Assembly: GCA_944990035.1 (NCBI GenBank) | Contig: CALYLX010000116.1 | Span: forward strand, 248,001-312,000 | Length of the DNA stretch: 64,000 bases | Reading direction: 5' to 3' | Source: Clitopilus passeckerianus | Lineage: Eukaryota; Basidiomycota; Agaricomycetes; Agaricales; Entolomataceae | In this document: positions 46,801-58,793 of the stretch, in pieces | Layout: each line of letters begins with the position of its first letter | How positions within the stretch are numbered: the first letter of the stretch is position 1 | The notes under the pieces: model-generated | The model's database searches: none | What the model was told of the DNA's origin: nothing | The model's input: only the letters and a program-made list of their open reading frames with translations | Program-made: the position numbers and the translations under genes

Positions 46801-49776
46801 CGCCCTTCGAACCTCGCGTTCGCGGTCTTTCTGCGCGACGTACTCCGGCCCGCCGATGCCCATCTCGATCTCCCGATGACGAGCCGTGACCAGGCGTTCG
46901 CGTTGCGCGAGGTAGGCGTCGAAGATGCGAGGGTCGACGCGGTCCCGGTCCTCTCTTTCTCGTTCTCTCTCTCTCATATCCCTTTCTCTCATATCCCTTT
47001 CTCTTTCCCTCTCACGTTCGCGTTCCCTCATCTCCCTATCCCTGTCCCTCTCGCGTTCCCGTTCCCGGTCTCGGTTAGGATTCAACGCCAACACCTCCCG
47101 CTCCTCAATATGCTGCTGCTGGTGATGATGCACAATATGATGATGATGTCCATCCCTTCCATAATCTTTCACCTTCACATTCGCCGGTGCGCCTGGTTGT
47201 GCGCCCCCTCCACCCCTCCGTTCTCTTTCCCTTTCTCTTTCCCATTCTCTCTCCCTCTCCCTCTCTCGTTCTCTCTCACGTTCCTTCCTCTCCCTAGTAT
47301 CCCTACTCCTCTCACCACCAGGACCAGTAACGGGCGACCCAACCCTCGACCCAACCCGACTCTTACTCTTCTCCCTCCTCTCCCTCTCCCCACTCCCACT
47401 TCTCCCCTCCCCACTCCCACCCATAGCAGGCTGAGGAGGTCCGACGGGTACAGGCATACCAGTGATGAACCCTGTGTGGAATTGATTTTGGAATTGGCGT
47501 TGAGGTGGGATGGTTTGTTCTCGGCCGTCCTTGGAAGTGGATGTAGAGGATGAACCAGGTGGTGGAGCGGAGGGTGTGGAAGTACCGGTTGAAGAAGCGG
47601 GGAATGTGGATAGCTGTAACATCCCCTGTCCGGGCCCTTGCTGCTGCTGCTGCTGTCCTCCCGGAGTCGATCCTGGGGGAGGAGGCATATTGCTATACGA
47701 ATGCGGCGGAGGGGGGTACCCTCTCTCCCTCTCCCTCTCTCGTTCCCTCTCCGAAGGCGCAGACCCAGGCGGAGGCGGGGGAGGAGGACCTTGACCTTGA
47801 CCACCAGGTCCCGCCGGCCCCGAACTCCAAATCCTCTCCCTATCCCGTTCCCTCTCACCCGCACTCCGTCTCCGTTCACCTGGGAGTCGGTCCGTGCTGG
47901 GGAGGCCCCGTTCGGTTTTGGGGGATGTGGGTTGGGGGTGGCGGTCCCTTGCGTCTCGGGGGTCTCGGTTGAGAGGGTCTCGCTGAGCTTGAGCTTGAGC
48001 TTGATAGTGCCTCTCCCTCTCGCGTTCACGTTCACGTTCCTTCTCTCGATCAACCATCCTCTCATGCTCCCATCGATCAAGGTGCATATGTTCCCTCCCT
48101 TGCTCTCGTTCTCTTTCGCGGGTAGAATCCGACCAATACCCCTGCCCCGGACCTGGTTGCCCCACCCGCTCCCTCTCAACACGCTCAAACTCCCTATCCC
48201 GATCCAGCGCAACGGCGGGTACGGGTCCTGGGCCGGCTAGGATCGGTTGGCGTTCTCTGTCTCTTTCCAGTCTTTCCCTCTCCGCCCTCTCTCTTTCCCT
48301 CTCTCGTTCTCTCTCTCGAGGGTCGAGGGGAGTTTTCGTCCTGCTACCAGGTGCACTCCCGGGAGGAGGTGGCGGAGCTGGGCCCATAACCGAAGAACCC
48401 TGGGATTGGGGAGGCGGAAGCGAATGACGGGCGGTGGGTGTGCTGCTGCTGGATGGTGGAGATGTGAGGCCACCTGGGCCGGTGGGACGGTCACGTTCAC
48501 GCTCGCGGTCGCGGTCTCGTTCGGAGCGGGAGGACATGGATCGAGAGTGCGTGAAATCCCTCGCATCCCTAGAATCTCTCGCATCTCTAGAGTCCCGAGG
48601 GTCGCGCTCGCGGTCGCGTATATCGCGGCTGAGTTGGAGGACGTCTCGTGGGAGTTCGCGCATGTGGGGGAGGTCTCTGTCTCTGTAAAGTTACGAGGAT
48701 GAGTTGTGAGTATCAAGGTGTAACGTATGCTGTGAATGGTTACATACCTAGCATCTCGGTCACCTCGGTCGCGGTCCATGAGTCCGATACCTGGACCTGG
48801 GAGACGAATGTTTGGTGAGGTCGACGAGGTGGATAAATTGGTAGGTGGGGGTGGTAAGCGTTCGCGGTCGCGGTCGCGTTGTTGTCGTGGTGAGTTTGAT
48901 ACTGAGTTGGAAAGGTGTAGGATGTCACGGTCGTCTGGTGAAACATGGTTGGTATTAGTGAATGTTCAACAGCATGAATGAAGAACGAGAAAAATTATGA
49001 AGATTAAGATCATATCCTTTAAAACCAAAATTTAAAAACCACGAAAAGAAACCCAAACGCTCACCTTTCCTTCTCTCCCAATCTCCAACCTGTCTAGCAC
49101 TGCTACCACTAGCGCCGCTGTGACCACCTGCACCAGCAGTTTGCATAAAATTCTCACGGTCAGCACCTCCAGCACTCGGACCAATCGGACCTCCCGCAGC
49201 CCGAGCAGGTCCGGAAGACGCACCGCCACCTCCACCTAGGGGGCCAAGTGAAAGTGGTAACTGGGTCTGGGATTGGCTGAGGTTGCTCAAATGAGGAGGT
49301 GCGAGGGGGAGAACACCTGGTGGAAGACCATTGTTACTTGTTGGTCCTGGGCCTGGTCCTGCGATTCCAGGACCTGAGATGGGGCTTGTGAGGTGGGATC
49401 GAGGGGAGGTGTAGCCGCTGCCTGGGACTTTTGGAGGTGGCCCTGGGGCGTCAGAGGAGGAGGAGGGGTGCGAGAGGCGGAGGGAGGCCATAGCTGGGGA
49501 GGGATGCGAGGATGTCGTCGTGGATGATCGACCACCGGGGATGCTCGAAGCGCTGGTGGGTACTTGGGTGGGGATGGAGGGCGAGGATGCTGTTGAGCCT
49601 CCTACTCCTGTTCCCGCACCGGTCCCGACAACTGGAGATGAGGAAGGAGGGTACGGGTTCGTGTTGCCGCTGGCATTGCTTGGTGCACCAGTTTGAGAAG
49701 GTTGGGGTTGTTGACCACGTCGACGGGCGATATCGTTATCTGAGGGTGTGTCCTGGAGAAGTGCGGCGACGTTCAT
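43894..49776 (-). CDS. RXT3: Rxt3-domain protein, Rpd3L histone deacetylase complex subunit, very long
   Basis: Nuclear chromatin factor. Rxt3 is a subunit of the large Rpd3/Sin3 deacetylase complex. The start MNVAALLQDTPSDNDIARRR at 49776 opens a Pro/Gly/Ser-rich exon (to about 49065). A short exon follows (ending MDRDRGDRDAR), then one giant exon (about 48690-45640). That exon is dominated by Arg/Glu/Asp dipeptide runs and ends with the Rxt3 domain: LGAYVWPRVPFPYFFEEVGE, TIIIPNGYIPLEKPRRPRIW, GGGVYALSKHRPPYRRIYTD, SDVFLCALHSGWVTW, and GRGLVSAGWGVGHDGSAIEI. After an intron (about 45591-45638), GGRRNRKQRLREYTERRIAI follows. After another (about 45196-45255), YKYDPDVLSAILFPSPPSS and a low-complexity Thr/Pro/Glu tail end at 43894. 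Total about 1,850 residues; yeast Rxt3 is several-fold shorter. Confidence 0.85.
46640..47300 (-). repeat. Low-complexity Arg-Glu/Arg-Asp repeat tracts in RXT3
   Basis: Degenerate CTCTCC/TTCTCG-type hexanucleotide repeats on the plus strand encode alternating RERERE/RDRDRD on the coding strand. The main tracts are at about 46645-46710, 46950-47075 and 47215-47300, with shorter ones near 47720, 48010 and 48280. Such mixed-charge tracts are typical of nuclear-speckle and splicing-associated proteins. They create long spurious antisense frames. Confidence 0.8.
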
Positions 49777-50165
49777 TTCTGCTTCTTCTCAATAATAACA
49801 CGGGTCTTGTGAGTTTCCCCGTAAGTCTTCTTCTTATAGTTTCTACTTCGAGTTGTCTTGTGTAGTCCTTTTCTGTTGTAAGCTTTAGTAGCTAGTCGAT
49901 CCAATCCTCGAACGATGTACGACAACTCGACGAGCAACGGGAAAGTCACTTGTGTGATGTTGAAAGAAAACTGTTAGTGTCAGCTGGAAGTGTCAACAAA
50001 GAAAGGGTCCCTTAAGTTTAGCGTAGTGTGTGTAATAATTTCTTCCCATTATCTCACGCGGATCGTGGCAATCTAGATTCTTCCGAAAAGGGTCGCCACA
50101 CGTGGCGTCATTGGCGTCTGTTCCGTTGTTTTGGGTCGCATGGTCAGGTACCGAGATACACGAGA
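49777..50165. other. 5' flank of RXT3
   Basis: 389 bp with no gene recognised. It should contain the RXT3 promoter and the 3' flank of the BBE pseudogene. Confidence 0.4.
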
Positions 50166-51760
50166 CTATTTACTTCGACAGTTCAAGTTCTCATCCCAGT
50201 CTTCCAACCCAACACCACTTGAAACGATGAAAAGATCACCAGGAGCGTACTTTAGGTTGATACTCTTTAGCTTATCGTAGTTCGAGCCAAAGAAAGTCTG
50301 CTGAAAATTCTTTCTCGTATGTGCTAGCCTATCAATATCGCCCTCGTTTGTACACGTACGACTCGGACGCAGTAGAAGAAAGTTTAAAACCAACTTCATC
50401 CAGATAGGTAGCAGAATAGCGGATATAGTATCAAGAATACTAATATTCTGAACCACCTGTTTCCGACCCCCTCGAATCTCATCGAACGAAGCGCCGCCCT
50501 GCCACCCAGTCCCCGTCGTGATCTGCGTAATTGCCTTGCGCCAACTGGGATCCAAACCAGTGGACTCTAGGTCGACTTTGGACACAGCGCCTCCTGCGAC
50601 AAAGCTACCATTGAAAGGTCAGCTCGTTCATCACACATATTCGAACAAGAACTCAACCCATCAATCACACAAATAGCATCCGCTATGCTTCCCCGGATTC
50701 ATAGCCGCGATATCCTTCGAGATGAGCCTCGATCCAATCTCCACATTATGCCCATTAACCTCCTCCCCAGCGAAACCATGAGTATAGTAATTATAGAAAT
50801 CCCCAAACCCCTTATACATCCACCTCAAAGAGGACAGAATCGGGCAGAGCGTTGGTATTCGTTGACGGTGAGGTTGGTCCCGTGGCGGTCATGACTGTTA
50901 ATTGTAGGACGTTGTCCACCGCTGGAGGAATAGTTGAGTGAACCGAAGTGGGAAGAATTGATGAGCTTGACCACCGAGGCCGTGTCTACTCAATAAGAAG
51001 CGGTGGCCACCTCCTTGGACCCACCTCCAGCCGCACCGACGGAGCCTTCAGCGGATGTACCACCGACAACGACGCGACCGTTGACATGGGCAGTATAGTA
51101 ATTAAGCTTCATACCACTGGATCCCAGCATCCACTGCGAGCGCTATGTGACATAAAGTCAGAGGCCTAAGGCTGGATAACATCAACGGCATTGTGTACCC
51201 TTTTCGGTCTGGTTTGAAGCTGGATAGTGGGTACAAACTGGTCGTCGTAGGTGATGTTCTTGAGGTGATGCCTCCAAACCTGAAAGGCGTTGCGAGCAGT
51301 CCTACCTCGCATGAAATCATGCCTACAGATAAAGACCAAGTTCCATTAGTAACATACTCCGAAGCATTCAGCCCACAGCACTAAGCCAATGTTCTCGACC
51401 CCCACCCTCGGTCGCAAACTCACATCCACCCCAGCACAAGGATACTCCCCTACTCACACGTTTGTCCTCCTCTTGTCGTGTTAAAATAGCATGCCCGATA
51501 ATACCCTGGGCAATATGAAATTGGTGGACTGTAGAGCCCCAGGCCGGTCAGACCGTCAACGACGGCCATGTGTCTTGTTCTGCGCAGAGATTTGGGTGAG
51601 AGGGGTTGGCGGCGGGTAGCATGGGGATGCGGGAGGGAGTGGGTGAATAAGAGAGATTCATCTGGTCGTCGTCGTTGGTGGAAGAGGTGTTGCACTGATC
51701 GCCAATCAGCAGAGGTGCATCTGGCAGAGCAAGCTGCGTGCGTGTATGTAAAACGCCGAT
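50166..51760 (-). pseudogene. BBE-type FAD-linked oxidase, copy 3, disabled
   Basis: The most diverged copy, lying head-to-tail downstream of copy 4. Pieces are recognisable in order on the minus strand: CPGYYRACYFNTT (about 51490), NAFQVWRHHLKNITYDDQFV (about 51220-51290), AVDAGIQWYEA (about 51100), RVVVGGTSAEGSVGAAGG (about 51030-51090), GHNVEIGSRLISKDI (about 50700-50750), and ESTGLDPSWRKAITQI (about 50530-50570). The end is KLKSINLKYAPGDLFIVSSG, DWDENLNCRSK and a stop at 50166. The frame breaks within the FAD-binding loop after GGSVG-type sequence, the NTGHC loop is lost, and no signal peptide with the usual Cys-rich start is found. Confidence 0.75.
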
Positions 51761-51884
51761 CAACGTCTGGGCATAAATAAATTCATCGAAGGGAATGTAA
51801 TGAAGAGTACATAAGTATAAGTATCCGTTCGATCTAAATCAGTGTTCCTTCCAATCAGAATCCTTGGGGTTCATATGTGCAAAG

Positions 51885-53837
51885 TTAGGATGGACAATTA
51901 AGATCGGCGTCCCAATCATCTGAGCCTACGCCAGCGGGAACAACAAACAGAGACTTCGGGTCGTATTTGGCTTTGATCGACTTGAGCTTATTGTAATGGG
52001 GTCCAAAGAAGGACTTCTTGAAATCACGCTCATAAAGACTCGCCTGTTTGCGTGTCAGAATCCAAGTGTGATCGCATTCAGAAATTAATGCTCACCTCGT
52101 TCAGATATGTAGCTGAATTAGGAGAAAGACCATCCAGGATGTCCGTTGTTTTGCTAACGTGCTGCCTGATTCCCTGTATGACAGACAGAGGAGTACCTTC
52201 CGGCCAATCACCACTAACGTAAATGAGCGCAACTGATTTACGCCAGTTGGGATTCAAGCCAGTTGATTCAGGATCGGCCTTGGTGACGGCGCCTCCTGCA
52301 ATGAAGCTAAACTCAACGGTGAGCAACCACATGGGACGAAGAAGTCGCAAGGGCTTACTTGATTCCAAGAGTGTCGTTAACGGAGACCATAATATCCGCG
52401 ATCTTTTCCGGGTTGTCGAGGGACATATCTCGAGAAATGAGACGAGACCCCAATTCGACGTTTGTTCCGACTTGTTCGCCTCCTGCAAAATGGGTTCTAT
52501 ACCAATCGAAGTAGGAGCCGTTACTCTGAAGATCGGCATACGAGTCCCCCGTAACGTTCTGGGCGTGCTGGAAAAATTCTGCTGTCGTTGCATTTGCATC
52601 TGCAAGAGAGATGTTGGGGGCGACGTAGAGGAGCAAGAGATTCTTCGCGCTGATAAAGCCATACCCACCCCAACCTTTGTCGCTGAGGGCCACATTCAAT
52701 TTGGTATATTCCGTCAACACGGATTTTGCAGCTTCAGTGGAGGTGAAGTTCGCGCTGAAGAGCATCTGGCTAACAGGAACGGTATCGTAGGTCTTGAACG
52801 TGGCGGAAAGGACCAGTGCGTAGGTGCCGCCGCCACCACCCCTCAAGGCCCAAAACAAATCAAGGTTCTGGTGGGCATTGACAGTGAGCTGTTGTCCTTT
52901 GGCAGTCACAACCGTGAACTCCAACACGTTGTCGACACCTGTAAAATGATGAGCATCATATCCTGGTCTGGACAATGATCAGAGAATGTACCTAGTCCAT
53001 GTCGTGGCGCAAGTGCGCTGTGTCCTCCACCTTGAATCCAGCCACCTGAAGTACCAACTGACCCTCCGGCCGAGATGCCACCGACCATGATGCGACCATT
53101 TTGTTCAGCAGCATCGTAAGCCTCGTGCCACTGAACACCAGCACCCAAGGTAATGGCTGTGACGCACAATATTAATACATTGGGATGGGATTGATGGAGG
53201 AATGCATACCTTTGTAAGTTTCACTGCTGGGTGCTCCAGCAGGCACGAAACTCTCATTGTAGGTAATATTCTTGAGGTGGTGTGTCCAAATGAAGAAAGA
53301 TCCACGAGCAGTACTGCGCCCCAAGTAGCAATGACTGCAAAACGTCTATTCAGCACAGCAGAGGCAACAGGAAGGCATGATTTACCCAGTATTCTTGATC
53401 GTTAGGCGCAAATCATGGTCCAAAGCAAACTTGAGAGCTGCTTGAGCGTCGGCGACAGAACGCACGTCCACACCCGCAACTGCAATACTTCCTTGCTCGC
53501 ACGGAACGCCGAGGGTGGTATTCCGGTAACAAGCACTGATAGTCCCGTTTTTGAAGGTGTACGTCTCGAAGTTGATTTGCTGCATAGACCCAGGCTGGTC
53601 CGCTCGCCAATTACCATCAAAACTATTCGCCTGTACGTCAGTACAGTTTCCGGAGGGGCTGGATGTGGGATAGCAAGCGGACTCCGGGGGAACAGGCCGT
53701 AGAAGTGGCTGAGAGACTTGAGATGAGAGTTTCTGGAATTCCGCGTCTGAAGGCCAGCATTTTTGCCCGAAGATGCACTTGCAGGAAGGCTTAGCAGCCA
53801 CAAGGGATGCCAACGGAAGAAGTTGGAAGAACTTCAT
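51885..53837 (-). CDS. Secreted BBE-type FAD-linked oxidase, copy 4
   Basis: An intact paralogue on the minus strand. ATG at 53837 gives the signal peptide MKFFQLLPLASLVAA followed by KPSCKCIFGQKCWPSD. It shares with copies 1 and 2 the six-exon structure, NTGHCYLGRSTARGSF, GGISAGGSVGTSGGWIQGGG, NLDLFWALRGGGGGTYA and DDWDADLNCPS before TAA at 51885-51887. The frame is open upstream of 53837 to about 53927, but that part overlaps the conserved TATA-like element and is 5' leader. It is closest to copy 2. Differences include a C-terminal Ser and loss of one sequon region (QSNGSYFDWY in place of QHNDSYYDWY). Introns are near 53335-53385, 53161-53212, 52939-52992, 52308-52358 and 52044-52095. Confidence 0.88.
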
Positions 53838-53876
53838 CGGGGCTACAAAATATGACTTAGTTTGAGTCCCTTGCGA

Positions 53877-53888
53877 GCTATTTATTGC
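53877..53888 (-). promoter_or_regulatory. TATA-like core promoter, BBE oxidase copy 4
   Basis: GCAATAAATAGC on the minus strand, beginning 51 nt before the ATG at 53837. The position and sequence match those before copies 1 and 2. Confidence 0.6.
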
Positions 53889-54795
53889 TTCCGACTGACG
53901 TTGATAGAGATCCGCAACGACAACCATGGAAGCTTAAATCCAAGAGACACTCACTTACTCCACAGTATCCAGAGCTATTCTAGGACCTGATGGCTATCAT
54001 TGGCGTTTACTGACGTCGGTATTCGCGGAACTCGGAGGCATTCTCTGAGTTTAATTCGTCGCCTTTGACATTTGTGGCATTGGGCGTCTTGATAGACCAG
54101 AGCATGCGTGGGAAGGGTTCCGCAATTCGATAACCCAAAGCCTCTGCTAGCTGGGTGCAAGGTAGATTTGCAGGGAGGTCCGAGTCACATCAGACAAAAT
54201 AGAAGTAAATTGAATAGGGGGATGCGTTGACATGGATTTGCGCAGCAGACTAGGTGTGGAGGATACCTTGGGATGTCACTACTTCGACATGGATGCGTCA
54301 TGATTGGTGCGACGTCAATTGCGGCAGTTTCATGAGTCATTTAGAAGTAAGATGACCGTTCGGCACGCAACTTTAAACACTTGAACCCCACCGAGCCGGA
54401 CATGGAGGCATGGAAGAAATCTCTTCCAGCTTCCTTGAGTTGGACATGAATCGGCTGCAAGTCGGCCGGCCCTGCTGCAGGATACTAGCGTTTCTCACTT
54501 GATGATTGGATGAGAGTCGAATTGCGTGAGATCTGGATGAGAACATCATGACCTTCAATGCGCCTGTCTGTGGAGACTTCGGGCTCAGAACTGCTCTGGC
54601 CCCAGACGAAGTTCGCACAGTCACAGTGGGTCTGGTGACGCGGTGACGGCGGGCACGTGCTTTCGCGTTTGTGACTCTTACCATTTATGGCAATGCCAGG
54701 CGCGATGGAAACTGATTTTGCTGCAAATTTTGTGAGCCCCGAACGCATACTTCTACAGAGGACAGGGTGGTAGTCTGAAATTCCGTCGAGCAACC
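53889..54795. other. Intergenic region, shared oxidase promoter then 3' flank of MAK11
   Basis: On the minus strand about 53890-54020 closely matches the flank upstream of BBE oxidase 2 (for example GATAGCCATC.GGTCCTAGAA). No gene is recognised in the rest. Confidence 0.5.
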
Positions 54796-56540
54796 TTAAT
54801 CGGCTTCTTCCCCCTCTTCCTCCTCCTCCTCGTCCACTTCAACACCACCCCACTCCTCCTCATCGCCAGTCTCTTCCTCTTCGTTTTCCTCTCGCTCATC
54901 GTCCTTGCCCGCTTCTTCCTGTTCCTCATCATCGTCACGTCGCTTCCTCTTCTCAGACGCACCCGTGGAGTCAGGCATGTCAATCTCCCCATCCGCAAGC
55001 GTAAGACAGGTCAACCTTGTGCCCTCGGTATCATAAACGGCCACAGGTGAGATTTCGTGCAAAGCAGCATCAACCGTCTCGGGAGGTGAAGGAATAGAAT
55101 GTGAATCGTAAACATGGATCTTCCCGTCCGAAGAGATAGTTGTGATAACCGTTGTCGACGCCGGGGTTGCGGCATCACTCGAGACATCCTTCGGAAGGGC
55201 GATGGACAAAGTCTGAACGGCTTTTACTCTTAGGAAGATATCAGAACCATGAGTCTATCAAAAGCCCAAAGAACCTTACCGATTAGAATGCCCAACCAGA
55301 GCTGCGAAGATTCTTGGTTTGGGCTTGTCATCTTCGCCTTCGTTGGTGATTTGGGGTATACTGTATATTGATACCCGCTTGTCTTCTGCAGTAACAAAGA
55401 GAACTTCGTCCTGTAGGTCTTCGGAGTTTGTTGTTGTCGCTGAGGGCTTGAAGAATAGCATGTCATGTATCCGCGAGGGATGCGTTATAGAATGCAATAT
55501 TTTCATGTGCTAGAAGAGAATAAGATACACATCTGTATTTGGAGGATTAGAACACACCGTGGTGTAAATATCGAGGCTTGACCCAGACTGCACGACGAAC
55601 ATGTCGCCTGTAGTTGACCACCTGACTACTTCACCTTCTTTACCCAGTTTTGTACTCGCTACTCCTCGTCCCCGCATTAGATCCCACATACGCAACATTC
55701 TGTCTCTTCCTACACTCAAGGCCACTTTGCCGGAAGGATGGACCGCGACCGAGTTGACGCGGCCTTTATGACCCTTGAGCGTACGCAGAACGGACCAATC
55801 GCGAGCATGGAATAGACAGAGGGTTCCATCCTCGGACGTTGAGAGGAGATGTGAACGCGAAGGGAAGGTAAGTGAGGTTATTGAACCTGCATATCAGCTT
55901 CAGATTAGCATACAACAGTAAGAAATTGTGGAGAATCAAGCATACCTTCATGATGCATGAGCCCTCCAATTTCTTTTCTCCGCCTCAGATCCCAGACTTT
56001 GATGATTTCGTCCGAGCTTCCTGTCGCTAGCCATTTGCCTCCTTGCGGGGAAGCTGCAACTGCCTTGATGCAGGAAACATGAGCAGGGAAAATGAACATC
56101 GGCTTTATATTGAATGTATATGGTGTTGACGAAGAGGTGGTAGCAGTTTCATCCAGAGATACAGTCCCTTCCAATCCATATAGTAGCTTTTCGTAAGACC
56201 CTGCGATGATCTTGAACGTTGTGGGTAGTGGGGTCGGTGCTGCATCCGCTTCCACAGGTTTTGTTTTGCTCTTTATCCTCAGCTTCGGTTGCAAGGGTTT
56301 TGAGGTGGGTGTCATGGTATCCTCGTCATCTTTTAGATCTGCAGCCTTCCCCTTGCCCTTATCTTTTCGTGGTGGTTCCTCCGCCTCGACATTGATCTTT
56401 GAGGACTTCAGTGCTGGCCGCGGGGAGCCCTTCACTCGGAATTTTGGCTCATTTCTCGAGTGTTTTCCTGTCTCCCTGGCCGTTCGAGCCTTTTTCTTTG
56501 CTGGTCCAAGATCGGCTTGTTTTGCAGCGTGCTTTGCCAT
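54796..56540 (-). CDS. MAK11: WD40-repeat ribosome biogenesis protein Mak11 (PAK1IP1 family)
   Basis: Nucleolar WD40 protein required for 60S subunit maturation; homologues are Mak11, Skb15 and PAK1IP1. Start MAKHAAKQADLGPAKKKART at 56540, with a basic/acidic N-terminal extension. WD repeats: TFKIIAGSYEKLLYGLEG, FIFPAHVSCIKAVAASPQGG and LATGSSDEIIKVWDLRRRKE. After an intron (about 55888-55943) come LTFPSRSHLLSTSEDGTLCL with HARDWSVLRTLKGHKGRVNS, then VALSVGRDRMLRMWDLMRGR. A C-terminal very acidic tail (EEEEEEGEEAD) ends at 54796. Further introns lie near 55513-55560 and 55228-55280. The frame continues upstream to an ATG at 56693, but the segment before 56540 lacks family character and would overlap the GatA start. 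Confidence 0.9.
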
Positions 56541-56685
56541 GTTCGAATGCAAGCTCTCGGTCCCAGTCCAAAAAATTCTGATGGCGGTAGAGAGGTGTTT
56601 GTCCCAGCTTGTTGTATTGCCAATAGACAACCAAAGACGAACGACTTCCCTCTCACTTCGAGCGGCTTGGGCGCGCTGGAGGCTC
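56541..56685. promoter_or_regulatory. Compact divergent promoter MAK11 / GatA
   Basis: Only 145 bp separate the two divergent start codons, so their promoters must overlap. No TATA box is seen. Confidence 0.5.
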
Positions 56686-58646
56686 ATGTACAAGAGGTCA
56701 TGGGCTACCTTACGACCTCTCGGTGCACGTAGAGCTCTTCATTCGGACTCTGTAGAATGTAGGAAGCGAGTTACTGAGCAGAATGGACGCGTAAACGCTT
56801 TTGTTTGTACCTCACCACCACCACCGCTTCGAGAAACCAGTCCAGGTCAAACGCACCGAACACTCGAGAATGTACCTATCGCCGTGAAGGACTCAATATG
56901 TACCCGGGATATGCCCACAACGTGCTCTTCGCACATGCTACGAGGTGATAATCACATTCCGGCAGTTGGAACTTGAGCAGAGGCTCACCTGTATCATAGA
57001 CTTCACTTCACCTTATGACGCGACCGTCGTGAAATTGCTGAGAGAGGCAGGTGCAGATATCATTGGAAAAGCGAACTGCGACGAATTTGGAATGGGGTGA
57101 GCAGTTAGAAACCATCCCCTGAAGTCGACGTAACCAGTATGCAGGTCTTTGAACACCTATTCAATCCATGGCCCAGTTGTCAATCCCCGCTCTCCAGCGA
57201 CCCAGCCCGATTGCTCAGCAGGTGGTAGCTCTGGCGGCAGTGCTGCAGCTGTGGCAGCGGGCATGTGTTATGCGTAAGCTCTCCAGCTTCTTCGCATCGA
57301 CATGTACTTATTGATGTAAAACAGAGCACTTGGCACTGACACTGGCGGCTCAACGCGCCTTCCTGCATCTTATTGCGGTGTGGTTGGTTTGAAGCCTTCC
57401 TACGGACTTTTGAGCCGGTGTGTTTTGCCCCTTATTTCCTTTCACCTTTGTTTAAGCTTTGCAGATATGGCCTAGTTTCGTATGCAGACGGCTTGGACTG
57501 TATTGGCGTTCTGGCCGCCTCTGTTGACGCTACTCAGCAGGTCTTTGGTGAGCGTAACCCTTCTTAACCCATTGCATCATCACTGATCTGACTTTCGTGA
57601 AGACGTTCTGAATGTATATGATCCTCAAGATCCCACTGCCTCATTACCAGATGCACGAAAGCGCGCGCAGGATGCAACCAATGAACGCCTAGACACCCTC
57701 GGGATCTCCTCTCAGAATTCATTGGAGGGTCTGCGTATAGGAATACCACAGGTTAGACAGTCTCGCTTCATTCTAATCCCTACTTTGCTCAGCGATCATC
57801 TAGGAGTACTTCCCCAAAGAACTCAATTCAGATATAACTTCCACATTTCGGTCTACCGTACGGGGACTACGATCAAGGGGTGCTCAAATTGTCCCGGTTT
57901 CACTTGGGAATACTAGGTATGCGTTGAGTGCGTACTATGTCCTTGCCAGTGCCGAAGCAAGCAGCTGTCTTGCGAGGTATGATGGCGTCGAATATGGTGA
58001 GTTCGGCATTATATAGTTGGGATAGCAGTCGTTGACACGTTGTGTCCTCAGGCTTAAACGTACGGGCGCCTCCTGGGACTACATCCACCAGGAACGTATA
58101 CGCTTACTCGCGGAGCCAAGGCTTCGGCAGTGAAGTGCAGAAACGTATCCTTTTGGGAACATATGCCCTCAGTGCAGAGTAAGTCCTGCCCTGGCCCCCA
58201 AACACAATCTTCTCAGCCTGTGTTCTAGGCTCTTCGACAACTACTTCCTGCAAGCAAGACGTGTCAGACAACTCGTCAAGAATGACTTCGATTCAGTCTT
58301 CCGAGTGGCGGACTACCGTGGTTCCTCAGCCACCCCCGATTCCTCCAACCCTGTTGACGAACCATCTCACCAGGACGGAATTGATGTTCTACTTCATCCT
58401 TCTGCCATTCAAACTGCTCCTCTTTTGGAGGATGCTTCCACACCGAAAGATGGGGTGCAGACCTATGTTCAGGATGTATTGACAGTCCCCGCTTCTTTGG
58501 CCGGTTTACCAGGTTTGACTGTCCCTATGCCCATCCGTCAATCGGGTGACAAGCTTCCTATCGGCGTTAGCATCGTAGGACAATGGGGATGTGAGAAAAT
58601 GACGTTTGCTGTTGGAAGGGTGATCGAGGGCCTGAAAGCGATGTAA
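56686..58646 (+). CDS. HER2: Mitochondrial glutamyl-tRNA(Gln) amidotransferase subunit A
   Basis: Amidase subunit of GatFAB/GatCAB, which converts Glu-tRNA(Gln) to Gln-tRNA(Gln) in mitochondria. The ATG at 56686 gives [20 protein letters not shown], a basic, Ser-containing start compatible with mitochondrial import. Then come [10 protein letters not shown] and the catalytic-Lys motif [13 protein letters not shown]. After intron 1 (about 56944-56998), [20 protein letters not shown] and NCDEFGMG follow. The amidase signature [16 protein letters not shown] (cis-Ser) and [13 protein letters not shown] (nucleophile Ser) are complete. Downstream are [40 protein letters not shown], and [10 protein letters not shown]...[12 protein letters not shown]. 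Stop at 58644-58646. Further introns lie near 57098-57142, 57271-57326, 57415-57464, 57549-57602, 57750-57799, 57999-58050 and 58181-58228. Confidence 0.9.
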
Positions 58647-58793
58647 AGTCAACTCGTTTTTTTTTTTGCGTCGGCCGTCATTGTGGACAATCCGTGGAAT
58701 ACCTACATGGCAATGTTCGTGATACAGTCCGGTCTTTATCGTACATGTAGAAAGCTGTAGTATATGCGAATCTTAATCTCCTTCATGATACTA

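Noticed and set aside
46198..47553. A 451-codon plus-strand open frame
   Set aside because: It is antisense to the RE/RD-repeat exon of RXT3; its Ser/Phe/Leu-rich repeats simply mirror the repeat. The same holds for other long frames at 44.6-48.8 kb.
53838..53927. In-frame N-terminal extension of BBE oxidase copy 4
   Set aside because: It overlaps the conserved TATA-like element, and the other intact copies have no such extension. The signal peptide begins at 53837.
56541..56693. In-frame upstream ATG for MAK11 at 56693
   Set aside because: The extra 51 residues lack family similarity and would overlap the GatA start; 56540 fits better.
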